A stretch of DNA of 64,000 nucleotides from Paenilisteria riparia FSL S10-1204. Lineage in GTDB: Bacteria > Bacillota > Bacilli > Lactobacillales > Listeriaceae. This document shows positions 8,830 through 17,473 of the stretch, in pieces. The stretch spans positions 1 to 64,000 of the forward strand of contig NZ_AODL01000011.1 in assembly GCF_000525995.1 (NCBI RefSeq), given 5' to 3'. The notes under the pieces were generated by a model, which saw nothing but the letters and a program-made list of their open reading frames with translations, did no database searches and was not told where the DNA came from. Every line of letters starts with the position of its first letter. The stretch's first letter is position 1. The translations under genes were made by a program, and so were the position numbers.

Positions 8830-9841
8830 TGGTGACGAGCAAGAAATCCGCGAAATCTTATATAAAGAATTAGTAAGTCATGCGGATGAAATTACGTTCG
8901 ATGGTTTGGGCAGTTTTATTGCGCGTAAAGGTTCGCGTGGCCCGAAAGTCGCGATTATTGGACATATGGATGAGGTTGGTTTTATTGTGAAGCATATTTC
9001 GCAAGATGGCTTTATTTCATTTGATACGGTCGGTTCGTGGTGGAATCAGAGCATGTTGAACCATCGCGTGGAAATTAGGACACAGACAGGGAAAGTGGCT
9101 GGTATTATCGGCTCGATTGCGCCTCATGCATTGAGTGAAGCGGATAAGGCGCGTCCGATGGAACATGATGCGATGTTTATAGATATTGGCGCGGACTCTG
9201 CGGAAATGGTAGCGGAGATGGGAGTTGCGGTCGGTGACTTTGTTTGTCCAGAGCCGAATTTCACGAATTTGACGCCAAATCGTATTCTAGGCAAGGCTCT
9301 GGATAATCGTGTGGGCTGTGCGCTTGTTGCGGAGCTGTTCAAACGCTGTGACAATGACGAGATTACGCTATACGCTGTGGCTACTGTGCAGGAGGAAGTT
9401 GGACTTCGCGGTGCGCAAACATCAGCCGAGGCAATTAAACCGGATATCGCGATTGTTGTCGATACGATGGTAGCTGGGGATACGCCGGGATTTGATACGA
9501 TAAAATTTCCGCTAAAACTCGGTGCTGGCGCGGCGCTTGCCATCTTTGACAAACGCTACATTCCGCATCAAAAGTTAAAACAAAGTCTGATGGATACGGC
9601 AAAATCGATTGGCGAACCGCTTCAGTTTTGTACGATGAAGACGGGGGCCACGGATGGCGGCCGATATAATGTGATGGGAGGCGGGCGCCCGGTTGTGGCG
9701 TTTTGCTTACCGACACGGTATTTACACGCCAATTCTTCGATGATTTCCAAAGCAGATTATGATAGTTTGGTAACATTGATTGGGCAGTTTTTGACGGAAT
9801 ATAATGCACAGAAGCACGAAATGATTTGTAAATATATCTAA
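8783..9841 (+). CDS. M42-family metallo-aminopeptidase
   Basis: Cytosolic dinuclear-metal peptidase of the M42 (glutamyl aminopeptidase / FrvX-like) family, 352 aa. Visible elements are IGHMDEVGF (metal His61, Asp63), VQEEVGLRGA (catalytic and metal Glu), VDTMVAGDTPG and TGATDGGRYN near the C-terminus. M42 enzymes are often encoded in fructose-type PTS operons (the frv arrangement), which supports its place here. The RBS AAAGAGG lies within the EIIBC gene. The next gene begins at its stop codon. Confidence 0.9.
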   Translation: MEMNLLKQLVMASGTSGDEQEIREILYKELVSHADEITFDGLGSFIARKGSRGPKVAIIGHMDEVGFIVKHISQDGFISFDTVGSWWNQSMLNHRVEIRTQTGKVAGIIGSIAPHALSEADKARPMEHDAMFIDIGADSAEMVAEMGVAVGDFVCPEPNFTNLTPNRILGKALDNRVGCALVAELFKRCDNDEITLYAVATVQEEVGLRGAQTSAEAIKPDIAIVVDTMVAGDTPGFDTIKFPLKLGAGAALAIFDKRYIPHQKLKQSLMDTAKSIGEPLQFCTMKTGATDGGRYNVMGGGRPVVAFCLPTRYLHANSSMISKADYDSLVTLIGQFLTEYNAQKHEMICKYI

Positions 9842-9891
9842 TGGAAGGCTCGGCGGACGCGCTGGGCTTTTTCAAGAAGAGGGTGCACAGG

Positions 9892-11067
9892 ATGGGAAAT
9901 TATGATTTTAACAAAGTAATCGATCGCAAAAATACATATTGTACGCAGTGGGACTATATTCAAGACCGTTTCGGTGTGGCTGATTTGTTGCCGTTCTCGA
10001 TTTCAGATACGGAGTTCCAAGTGCCGACGCCAGTTCTTACGGCAGTTCAAGAACGAGTAGCGCATGGTGTTTTTGGCTATTCGCGCTGGAACCATGATGC
10101 TTTTAAAAGTAGCGTCACGAACTGGTACGCCAAACGTTTTCAAGCAGATTTTGATTCGGAGTGGGTGCTTTATAGTCCGACGGTTTGCTATTCGATTTCG
10201 GTATTATTGCGTCTGAAAAGTGCCGAACAGGATAAGGTTGTTGTTTTTTCACCGATGTATGATGCTTTTTATGACTTAATTCGGGAAAATAACCGAGAGC
10301 TAGTAGAAAATGAACTTTTATGGGATAATGGGGAGTATTGCATTGATTTTGAACGCTTGGAGGAGCAACTGCGGGATGCAAGCATTTTCTTATTAACAAA
10401 TCCGCATAATCCGACGGGACGGGTCTTTAAAAAATGGGAATTGGAGCGTATTATTGCGATTTGTTCGCAGTATCATGTTTTTCTAATTTCGGACGATATT
10501 CATATGGATATTGTATATGGTGATGCGAAATATTTACCGATTCTGGATGTTGCGACAAATCCGCAAAACATGTGCATTTGCAGTTCTGCGAGTAAGACGA
10601 TGAATACGCCGGGACTCATTGGCTCGTATTTGCTTGTTCCTGATGCAGCGTTGCGAACGGCATTTTTGAAACAATTGAAACAGCGCGACGCTCTATCTTC
10701 TGTCAGTATATTAGGAATGTACGCGACAATGGCAGGCTACAACGAAAGCGCGGATTATGTCGACGAACTCGTAGCCCATTTAGAAGGAAATATGCACTAC
10801 ATCAAAACCTATTTTGACGAAAAAATTCCTGAAATTAAGTTCTGCATACCAGAAGGAACATACTTGGCATGGCTTGATATCTCGGCACTCGACGTGAGCA
10901 AAGAGGCCTTGCAAGAAGCCCTGATACATGTCGGAAAAGTAGCGGTGATGCCAGGTGAAACATACGGCGGTAAAGGATTTTTACGTTTAAATATCGCCTG
11001 TTCACGAACGAAACTTATGGATGGTTTAGAACGGATGGACAAAGCAATTCAAACATTGAGGAGGTAA
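9892..11067 (+). CDS. MalY/PatB-type PLP-dependent C-S lyase or aminotransferase
   Basis: Cytosolic PLP enzyme of fold type I, 391 aa. MalY/PatB members cleave cystathionine or other cysteine S-conjugates. Features are the N-terminal FNKVIDRKNTYCTQWD signature of this subgroup, LTNPHNPTGRVF, SDDIHMDIVY and the PLP lysine in SSASKTMNTPGL. ATG 9892 (after AAGAAGAGGG) was preferred over ATG 9841, which overlaps the previous stop codon but adds 17 residues not typical of the family. In this operon it may process a product released by the peptidase or imported by the PTS; that link is inference. Confidence 0.85.
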   Translation: MGNYDFNKVIDRKNTYCTQWDYIQDRFGVADLLPFSISDTEFQVPTPVLTAVQERVAHGVFGYSRWNHDAFKSSVTNWYAKRFQADFDSEWVLYSPTVCYSISVLLRLKSAEQDKVVVFSPMYDAFYDLIRENNRELVENELLWDNGEYCIDFERLEEQLRDASIFLLTNPHNPTGRVFKKWELERIIAICSQYHVFLISDDIHMDIVYGDAKYLPILDVATNPQNMCICSSASKTMNTPGLIGSYLLVPDAALRTAFLKQLKQRDALSSVSILGMYATMAGYNESADYVDELVAHLEGNMHYIKTYFDEKIPEIKFCIPEGTYLAWLDISALDVSKEALQEALIHVGKVAVMPGETYGGKGFLRLNIACSRTKLMDGLERMDKAIQTLRR

Positions 11068-11071
11068 AGCG

Positions 11072-12799
11072 ATGCTAAATCAGCGACAAGTACAAATCAT
11101 GGAACATTTAGAACATAGCAAAGCAAGTGGTTTGGAGCTCGCAAAAATCACGGGAACCTCTAAAAGAACCGTTTTGCGCGATATTTCTCAAATAAATTAC
11201 CTTCTTGGTGAAACGGGTGAGGTGATATCGAATCCAGTAGGCGGCTATCAGCTTCATATTCGCGACAAGCAAGCCTATATGAATTTGTTGCACCAGTCTA
11301 TGTATGATGACGAACTTATTTTGCTTGAGCTATTATGTCATGATTTCAGAACACTTGATGATTTGGCAACCACTTTATACGTATCCAAACCAACATTATC
11401 TGAAAAAATCGTGTTTTTACGTAGTCACTATGCCAATCGTCTGGCGATTAAATCCAAGCCGAACTATGGTCACTATTTAGACGAAACAATCACACGAAAA
11501 TTAATTTTGTTAGCAAACTTAATTGATAAAAACCCCGCCTTCTTTTGCAACCGCTTGGGTATTTCGATGGATGACTACAATGGGCTTTTACAGACTGTGC
11601 GAACAATTGAGATTAGCGATTACTATCCTAATATTCATTCGGCGCATTTTGTGAGCTTACTTTTAGCTGCGCAAGTGTTGGGGGATGAAGCAGGAGAGGT
11701 TGCGTCCTTTTTCTATGCATTCGATATTGGCGAGGCGGCTTGTACCTTATTGACGTCATTCACTTCCACGCAAAAACAAAGAAGTTCGCGTGTGACGGTA
11801 GAACAGGTGCAGCAAATGCTACAGCGTTTGGCAGAACAATATAATACTTCTGTGTACGATTTAGAATTAGTGGAGCAATTGACCGCACATTTGAAGCGAA
11901 GCATCGCATACCCAATTCTTCTACACGACCGGAAATTGCATAATATCGCGAACATTAAAGCAGTTTACCCACTAGCTTTTGATTTGAGTATTGCTTTTGT
12001 AGCCCGTGCCAACGAACAATTTGGAATGGAACTTTATGATATTGACTTGATTGGACTTTATTTTTCGTGTGCGATGGAACGGATGAAACAGCCAGCTTCG
12101 AAAGTGCTTCTTTTCTCTGATCAGTACGCGGTGGCTAGTATCAACAAGCAGATGATTGAAAAAGAGCTGCCGGCAATCGAACTTATTTTAGTCATGCATC
12201 GCCAAGAATTAAATTCCGTGTTAGAACAACAGGACATCAAGCTTATCCTAAACAACGCGCCATTTCAAGAAGTGAATAGCGATGTCACGCAAATCTCAAT
12301 CAAGCAAGTGATTACAAAGGCTGAACTCCAAACGATTCAAGACACGCTAGAAAAAATAGATGTGCATAAAAATATTAAAACGTATTTCCCGGAAGCACTG
12401 GCGATGAATTACCGAAATAAGTTGAGCGATAATTGGGATGCTGTCATCGCAGGGATTTGCAAACAGCTTGAGGCGAACGGGACGCTGAGTGAAGAGGAGA
12501 CAGTCAAAATTAAAGAACGGGAGCAAAAAGGTGATAATCTTGTCATTAATCACCTCGCTGTTCCGCATTGTACGACCCAACGAAACCAAGCATTTTTTGC
12601 GGTATTTGTGCATTTGATTCACCCTGTGGAAGTCGATGGAACGTTGGTGCAGAACGTTTTAGTAGCATGCGTGAATCCAAATGTTAGCACGGAACTGAAA
12701 GTTTTTAGCTACTTGTATTATGTATTGAATGAGCATGAGGAAGAAATGGTTCTTGGCATCGAAGACTATGCGTCTTTTATTGCATGTATTGAGAAGTGA
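11072..12799 (+). CDS. PRD-type transcriptional regulator with HTH and EIIA-like domain
   Basis: Probable operon activator, 575 aa. It has an N-terminal HTH (LELAKITGTSKRTVLRDISQ, residues about 17-36), a second HTH-like region (DLATTLYVSKPTLSEKI), PRD-like helical regions in the middle, and a C-terminal segment resembling fructose EIIA (NHLAVPHCTTQRNQAFFAVF, with a candidate phospho-His). Such MtlR/LicR-type regulators are controlled by PTS phosphorylation. ATG 11072 follows AGGAGG. As last gene of the PTS operon it is probably its specific regulator. Confidence 0.85.
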   Translation: MLNQRQVQIMEHLEHSKASGLELAKITGTSKRTVLRDISQINYLLGETGEVISNPVGGYQLHIRDKQAYMNLLHQSMYDDELILLELLCHDFRTLDDLATTLYVSKPTLSEKIVFLRSHYANRLAIKSKPNYGHYLDETITRKLILLANLIDKNPAFFCNRLGISMDDYNGLLQTVRTIEISDYYPNIHSAHFVSLLLAAQVLGDEAGEVASFFYAFDIGEAACTLLTSFTSTQKQRSSRVTVEQVQQMLQRLAEQYNTSVYDLELVEQLTAHLKRSIAYPILLHDRKLHNIANIKAVYPLAFDLSIAFVARANEQFGMELYDIDLIGLYFSCAMERMKQPASKVLLFSDQYAVASINKQMIEKELPAIELILVMHRQELNSVLEQQDIKLILNNAPFQEVNSDVTQISIKQVITKAELQTIQDTLEKIDVHKNIKTYFPEALAMNYRNKLSDNWDAVIAGICKQLEANGTLSEEETVKIKEREQKGDNLVINHLAVPHCTTQRNQAFFAVFVHLIHPVEVDGTLVQNVLVACVNPNVSTELKVFSYLYYVLNEHEEEMVLGIEDYASFIACIEK

Positions 12800-12823
12800 G
12801 ATTATTTTTTCTAAAAACATAAA

Positions 12824-12864
12824 AAGGCTTGAAAAGTAAAGGAACACTTTGCTTTTCAAGCCTT
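12824..12864. terminator. Bidirectional terminator
   Basis: 13-bp stem AAGGCTTGAAAAG / CTTTTCAAGCCTT between convergent genes. On the minus strand it is followed by TTTTTATGTTTTT, serving the PL8 lyase; on the plus strand the AAATTTTG tail is weaker but could end the PTS operon. Confidence 0.85.
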
Positions 12865-12872
12865 AAATTTTG

Positions 12873-15227
12873 TTATTTGCCGAACAGGACAGCGAAGGAT
12901 TTACCGTTTTTAGCGGAGGTGTTCACTTGAATTCTCCAGTTCTTGCCGTATGTTGTGACGGTAGCTTCAGCGGACTTGCTTTTTAGTTTATGACCAGCGA
13001 GTTTTGGAACGAGGAAGACAATGCTTTTTTGTTCCATTGTGGGGTCGGATAAGGTCACTTTTTCTGTTGTGGAGGTTTTGCGAACCATCATGGCGCCGCG
13101 AGTTTGACCGACATAGCCGTTGACCGTGCCAGGGTTACGGAATGTGCCAATCCAGAGGTTTTGGGTTTTATCGAAGACGGCTTGCTGGTTTAGGTTGTTA
13201 GCACGAATTTCGATGTCAATCTTCTTGCTGTATGCTTCTGTCGCTCTTTGGTTTCGACCTGGTAGTATGATATAGCTGTAGCTTTTATTTGTTGGCTTTT
13301 TGCCGTGGGAAATGGTGATGCCAAAATAGTTAGAGCTTGTTAATGCTGATCTGTTCCGCGTATTGAGGGTGTTCCAATTTCCAGTTCGGGTCTTTTTATA
13401 GACAGTTGTAGTTGTGGCAGTAGGGAATACATAACCAATATTTTGTGCAAGCGTGATGCCTTTTAAATGCGCCCATTTTGTGTTTCCAATTGTTTTTGTT
13501 TGGCCAAGATTTAAGGCCTGTCCATTGACAGTGAAAGTATTATAGGCTGTATTTGATAGTTGCCGATTTTCGACGATAGTCTCGGTGTTTAGATTTTCTT
13601 TAGAAGTAATGCCAGCTCCTAATGCGACAATTCTATTATTTAGGAAAAACCATGATTTTCGGGCTTCTAAACTGCTTCCTGTGACGTTCTTCATATTGTA
13701 GTGCATTGTTGCCGCGCCATTTGTGCCATCAGAAACACCACCAGACCAAGCTTGTGGATTGAGATATTTAGCATTATCTACAGTAATAGGTCTTGTTTTA
13801 TGGTCCGTTGTTGTGCCAGCAAGACTTGTCATATCAACAGTTCCATAGTATTCTCCTTTAAACGCATTGTCACCGTTGTACAAATAAAGAGCGCCAGTTC
13901 CAGTGTAAAATCCTAGTTTATTTGCCCCAGTGATGCTTTCAAAGGCGGAGACTTTTTTCGAGAACATGCTAATTCCGGCTACATAGTTTGGTTTTGTATC
14001 AACCATTTGGCTCGCATAACTCATCATCTTATTTTGCGTACGACTTGGGTATACGCCACTAATGCTTCTATTTTGCAGTAAGCTTTGGAAGGACTGAGCT
14101 TGTGCTAAGGTTAGTGATTTATAGAAATCGGTGCGCAATGAGGCATGGACAATGGATGATTTTGTCAAGATGGCATATTTTTTACGATAGGCTAGATTCC
14201 CATTTTTTTGGCTGACAGTAAACATATCGTAGAGGAGGTTGTTGCCAATTTGTTCGCTGGTAACGGCTTTTAAGGTAACGCCCCGCCCGCGAGTCATATC
14301 TAATGGTTCGTTTTTATAAAGCACTGGCGAGTAGGTTGTATCAAGATATTTAAACATCATTGGGAGGGAACGAAATGTTCCTAATGTTGATGTGCCGCTA
14401 AAGATTTGATAAAAATCGGCACTTCTAGCAAGAACATCAGCGCCGTAACCAGTCGTGTACGGTGTATTTGTATGCTGAATAAAGGTACCATCTTCATAAA
14501 AACCATCGCCGCTCGTAACAGGCATATAGACTCTTTTCAAGATATCATTACCGAGCGTGATTTTGCTTTGGTTATTGCCTAAGACGCCGCTCATAATAAT
14601 GACAAAGGCTTTATTCACTCGGTTGGCACCAGTTCCTAAATAACGATCTGTAGCAACTTTTGCTGGATTGGCTTTATTCACACCTTTTAAATAAGTTTGC
14701 AGCTGGGTATTAGTCAGATCCGCCTTCATCAAAGTTAGCGTATTGACTAAAGAGCCCGGAGTGGCAATTTGCATGTCATACCAGTTTCCATAAGTGTCTA
14801 CGGTTCTTTCATTGTAGGCCTTAGTGTAAAACCAATTCAATGCGTACAAAATATTTTTTTTCATAGCAGGATTATGATAGTATACGGAATTAGGGGTTTG
14901 ATATAAGGTTGCCATTTTTTCGATATTGAGCGCTGTTATTGTTAGTTGAGTAGAATTTGTTTTCCAAGAGGTAATATTGGAGAAAAGGTAGTTTTTACTG
15001 GGGTTTGTATTCAGCCTACTAAGGACATTTTGTTGTAAATCGCGTTCTTTTTCGGCAAGTGTCAGTTTTAAAGCGGTATTTGATTTTGGAAAAGCTTTTC
15101 CAGTTAGCGCTGTTTTCCAATTATTAATGGACGTGTTTCGCTCGACGGCAGTTTGCGCAGATACATTATCCAGACTAATAATCACAAGCAAGAAGGACAG
15201 CAACAGAGCAACCAGATATTTTTTCAT
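12873..15227 (-). CDS. Secreted polysaccharide lyase family 8 (hyaluronate lyase-like)
   Basis: Exported enzyme of 784 aa that would cleave uronic-acid-containing polysaccharides (hyaluronan, chondroitin or xanthan type) by beta-elimination. Signal peptide MKKYLVALLLSFLLVIISLD is followed by an alpha/alpha-toroid domain with NWYDMQIATPGS (Asn), GDGFYEDGTFIQHTNTPYTT (His/Tyr region) and DMTRGRGVT (Arg). The C-terminal half is the beta-sandwich typical of PL8. ATG 15227 with GAGGTG eight nt upstream was chosen over GTG 15236. It stands alone with its own terminator. The substrate is not determined. Confidence 0.88.
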   Translation of the reverse strand: MKKYLVALLLSFLLVIISLDNVSAQTAVERNTSINNWKTALTGKAFPKSNTALKLTLAEKERDLQQNVLSRLNTNPSKNYLFSNITSWKTNSTQLTITALNIEKMATLYQTPNSVYYHNPAMKKNILYALNWFYTKAYNERTVDTYGNWYDMQIATPGSLVNTLTLMKADLTNTQLQTYLKGVNKANPAKVATDRYLGTGANRVNKAFVIIMSGVLGNNQSKITLGNDILKRVYMPVTSGDGFYEDGTFIQHTNTPYTTGYGADVLARSADFYQIFSGTSTLGTFRSLPMMFKYLDTTYSPVLYKNEPLDMTRGRGVTLKAVTSEQIGNNLLYDMFTVSQKNGNLAYRKKYAILTKSSIVHASLRTDFYKSLTLAQAQSFQSLLQNRSISGVYPSRTQNKMMSYASQMVDTKPNYVAGISMFSKKVSAFESITGANKLGFYTGTGALYLYNGDNAFKGEYYGTVDMTSLAGTTTDHKTRPITVDNAKYLNPQAWSGGVSDGTNGAATMHYNMKNVTGSSLEARKSWFFLNNRIVALGAGITSKENLNTETIVENRQLSNTAYNTFTVNGQALNLGQTKTIGNTKWAHLKGITLAQNIGYVFPTATTTTVYKKTRTGNWNTLNTRNRSALTSSNYFGITISHGKKPTNKSYSYIILPGRNQRATEAYSKKIDIEIRANNLNQQAVFDKTQNLWIGTFRNPGTVNGYVGQTRGAMMVRKTSTTEKVTLSDPTMEQKSIVFLVPKLAGHKLKSKSAEATVTTYGKNWRIQVNTSAKNGKSFAVLFGK

Positions 15228-15358
15228 GATTTTCACACCTCAATCTTCATATTTTAGACACATTTAAGTGTTTTTTAGTACTTTATTATACATATTTCCG
15301 AAAAAAACGTGTGAAAAACGACACATTATAGTAAAAATGGTCTATTTTAGGGCAAAAA

Positions 15359-15406
15359 AAGATGAAATATCGCAATTTAATGCGGTATTTCATCTTCTTT
15401 AGAAAA
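15359..15406 (-). terminator. Terminator after small membrane protein
   Basis: Minus-strand stem AAGATGAAATA / TATTTCATCTT with a GC-rich inner part and a seven-T tail. It lies 47 bp beyond the stop of the gene at 15453. Confidence 0.8.
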
Positions 15407-15452
15407 ATATTATTTTACATAAAAAAACTTTTAGCGTTCTGAGTTATTGAAG

Positions 15453-15878
15453 CTACTTTACTTTACCGAGGTCCATGATTATTTTGATTGCAAATAATAG
15501 AATAATGAGTGGTAAGAATACGCCAGATATATTGCTAGTAGCAAGGCTGTTTGCTGCGGATAAGAGCATGAAAACACTTAGCGCGAAGTACAGCATTTTA
15601 GGTACGACAATATTTTTGCGTAATTTTGCATAGTTGTTAAATAATAACAATGAGAAGATTGCGTACAATATGAAGAACGCGAACGCAACGATTTTGGTAG
15701 TGAGCATTGCTTGGGCAGCACTGTCCGAGAGTCCTTTTGTCGATAATGTGAACAGATAGAATACGCCGAGTAATGTCAACAATGCATATAGTGCGCAGAC
15801 AATGGCGATTGTTAGCGTCATCCAACGCGGATTTGAGAGTTGCTTATAGACTACTTTTTCATCCAGTTGATTTTCCAT
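15453..15878 (-). CDS. Small four-helix membrane protein
   Basis: 141 aa with four predicted transmembrane segments (around residues 20-43, 62-82, 92-110 and 115-136) and short loops. I do not recognise a family motif. ATG 15878 follows GGAGC. It is a single gene transcribed in the same direction as the two DUF1700-type membrane genes upstream, about 50 bp from them. The function is unknown. Confidence 0.65.
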   Translation of the reverse strand: MENQLDEKVVYKQLSNPRWMTLTIAIVCALYALLTLLGVFYLFTLSTKGLSDSAAQAMLTTKIVAFAFFILYAIFSLLLFNNYAKLRKNIVVPKMLYFALSVFMLLSAANSLATSNISGVFLPLIILLFAIKIIMDLGKVK

Positions 15879-15930
15879 ATTTATAGATGCTCCTTCAAAA
15901 AAGATTTGCTTCTATAAATGTAACATAAAT

Positions 15931-16569
15931 TTATAAAGAATGCATGTGACGTTTTGCACTAAAAAAGTACATTGATAAAGGCCACCAAACCACCGCGAAA
16001 ATCGGATAAATCGCCCAAATCACACTCGGTGAAAACGACCAGTTCATGCCAATCATAAAAGTACTAATCCAAATGCTAGCTTGAACAGAGTAGGCAAAAA
16101 AGCTTCCTTTACGCGCATGATACAGCGACAAAGGCCACCAACCAACCGCAAAAATAATCGCGATAACCCACGGTGCATCCGGTGAAAAAGCAATATTTAG
16201 CAAGGCATAATAAAGACTTGTCACAACAGCACCAATAATAGCAGCCGTCATCGTATACGCCCTTTTTTCAAGCATCGTGAAGACAGGCCAGAATACGAGC
16301 GGATACGCCGCATAAAGCACCCAAAGTACATCAGGCGTTTCTCGCAAATTAATAACCGTGAGCAAAATAAGCAAAACAAGGCTTGTAAACCATGCGAATT
16401 GTTTCAAATTTTGGCGGTATACGAAATACATAGATAATGGCCATAATAACAGGGCAATACAAGGATAAATGCACCAGTCAAGCGTTGGCGTTAAAAAGAA
16501 ATTGAGTGCCACTAAGAAAAACATGCAGATGGCGCTCCCGACGACTGAAAAACTGACTAAACCTCTCAA
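15931..16569 (-). CDS. Multi-spanning membrane protein with repeated WPLSMYF helices
   Basis: About 212 aa, nearly all hydrophobic. Repeats of a two-helix unit (P-x-x-W-x-I-Y-P ... WWPLSMYF) occur about four times. The upstream gene ends with the same motif (VLWVIFPAFGIVWWPLAMYF), so the two are related and form a pair. The start is set at TTG 16569, which overlaps the upstream stop (TTGA) and sits 7 nt after AAGGGAGGG; ATG 16599 is the alternative. The unit resembles the 2TM domains found next to DUF1700 proteins. The function is unknown. Confidence 0.6.
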   Translation of the reverse strand: MRGLVSFSVVGSAICMFFLVALNFFLTPTLDWCIYPCIALLLWPLSMYFVYRQNLKQFAWFTSLVLLILLTVINLRETPDVLWVLYAAYPLVFWPVFTMLEKRAYTMTAAIIGAVVTSLYYALLNIAFSPDAPWVIAIIFAVGWWPLSLYHARKGSFFAYSVQASIWISTFMIGMNWSFSPSVIWAIYPIFAVVWWPLSMYFFSAKRHMHSL

Positions 16570-16985
16570 TTCAAAGCCCTCCCTTGCAGGCGAAGGCATC
16601 TAAAGTACATAGCGAGCGGCCACCAAACGATACCAAACGCAGGGAAGATGACCCAAAGCACGTGTGGTGTGTAATAAATATTGATAAAAAGCAACAGTCC
16701 GATGATGAGCGCTGCGCCAATGAGAGAAAACTGGAAATGCGTCCAAGCAAGATAAGATTTCGGTATCTTCACTCGGTATTCCGCCAATTCCTCACGCAAA
16801 TCCGTTAAATCACCAAGTTCGACGATAGCCTTATTGATAGCATCCTCTTCGGATTTCCCTTGCACCATCAGTACATCGACCTTATCTTCCAAGCTCTGCA
16901 AAATTTCTTCTTTCATAAGCAAACTTTCTTCAGTGACCGGAATATCATTAAAAAGTTGGTCGATATGTTTTTTTATAGTTATCAT
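16566..16985 (-). CDS. DUF1700-like membrane protein with N-terminal helical prefix domain
   Basis: 139 aa. The N-terminal region (MITIKKHIDQLFNDIPVTEE ... EDAINKAIVELGDLTDLREEL) matches the cytosolic prefix of DUF1700/permease-prefix proteins, which are usually under PadR-family control. Two transmembrane helices follow. ATG 16985 follows GGAGGT; a longer in-frame start at 17057 lies inside the promoter region. It overlaps the next gene by 4 bp. No padR gene is adjacent here, although a palindrome covers its promoter. Confidence 0.75.
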   Translation of the reverse strand: MITIKKHIDQLFNDIPVTEESLLMKEEILQSLEDKVDVLMVQGKSEEDAINKAIVELGDLTDLREELAEYRVKIPKSYLAWTHFQFSLIGAALIIGLLLFINIYYTPHVLWVIFPAFGIVWWPLAMYFRCLRLQGRALN

Positions 16986-17039
16986 TTTCAAAACCTCCAA
17001 AATATTCAAAATGTAACTGCGCGCACAGTGTTCTATCTG

Positions 17040-17076
17040 ATAGAGTAATAATAACACGGATTACTCTATGTGTCAA
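17040..17076 (-). promoter_or_regulatory. Promoter with overlapping 10-10-10 palindromic operator
   Basis: On the minus strand, TTGACA (17071-17076) and TATTAT (17048-17053) are spaced by exactly 17 bp. Over the spacer and -10 lies a perfect inverted repeat, ATAGAGTAAT (17040-17049) and ATTACTCTAT (17060-17069), separated by 10 bp. A repressor, probably PadR-like given the DUF1700 gene, is expected to bind here. Confidence 0.75.
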
Positions 17077-17097
17077 AGTAATTGTTGGGAGCGTTAC

Positions 17098-17181
17098 GAA
17101 CGCAGTGAGTTACGCTCCCAACATAAGCGTGAGCGCCAGCGATGGGTTAATCCTCTAACTCCACGAAAGTCAGCACAGAAT
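17098..17181. repeat. 84-bp intergenic direct repeat, copy 1
   Basis: Starts GAACGCAGTGAGTTACGCTC and ends AAAGTCAGCACAGAAT. It matches 17226-17309 with a single mismatch (C/T at 17155 versus 17283). A flanking 12-bp inverted repeat (17083-17094 TGTTGGGAGCGT with 17112-17123) lets its left end fold into a hairpin. No convincing gene is present here. Confidence 0.9.
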
Positions 17182-17225
17182 GAGAAAGCACTGTAGACAC
17201 AGAATAGAGAACCAAAAACCAGTGA

Positions 17226-17309
17226 GAACGCAGTGAGTTACGCTCCCAACATAAGCGTGAGCGCCAGCGATGGGTTAATCCTTTAACTCCACGAAAGTCA
17301 GCACAGAAT
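17226..17309. repeat. 84-bp intergenic direct repeat, copy 2
   Basis: 83 of 84 bases are identical to 17098-17181, at an offset of 128 bp. The remainder of the 17077-17473 gap holds no supported gene; the ORF-like stretch on the minus strand spans both repeat copies and has no ribosome binding site. Confidence 0.9.
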
Positions 17310-17473
17310 CCAGCAAGCATTTCAAGCACAAAATGAAAATCAACAAGACCCAGTAAATTCCTCCCCATGTCACAAAACTTCTTAAAACTCTAATATTTTG
17401 GTAATAGTTTATTCATCTTTTAGGGGTAAAGTAAGTCTATAAGATATCAGTTCGGGAAAAGAGGTTATGGGTT

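Noticed and set aside
17147..17368. A 73-codon minus-strand open frame
   Set aside because: It runs through both copies of the 84-bp repeat, has no RBS, and its composition reflects the repeat rather than a protein.
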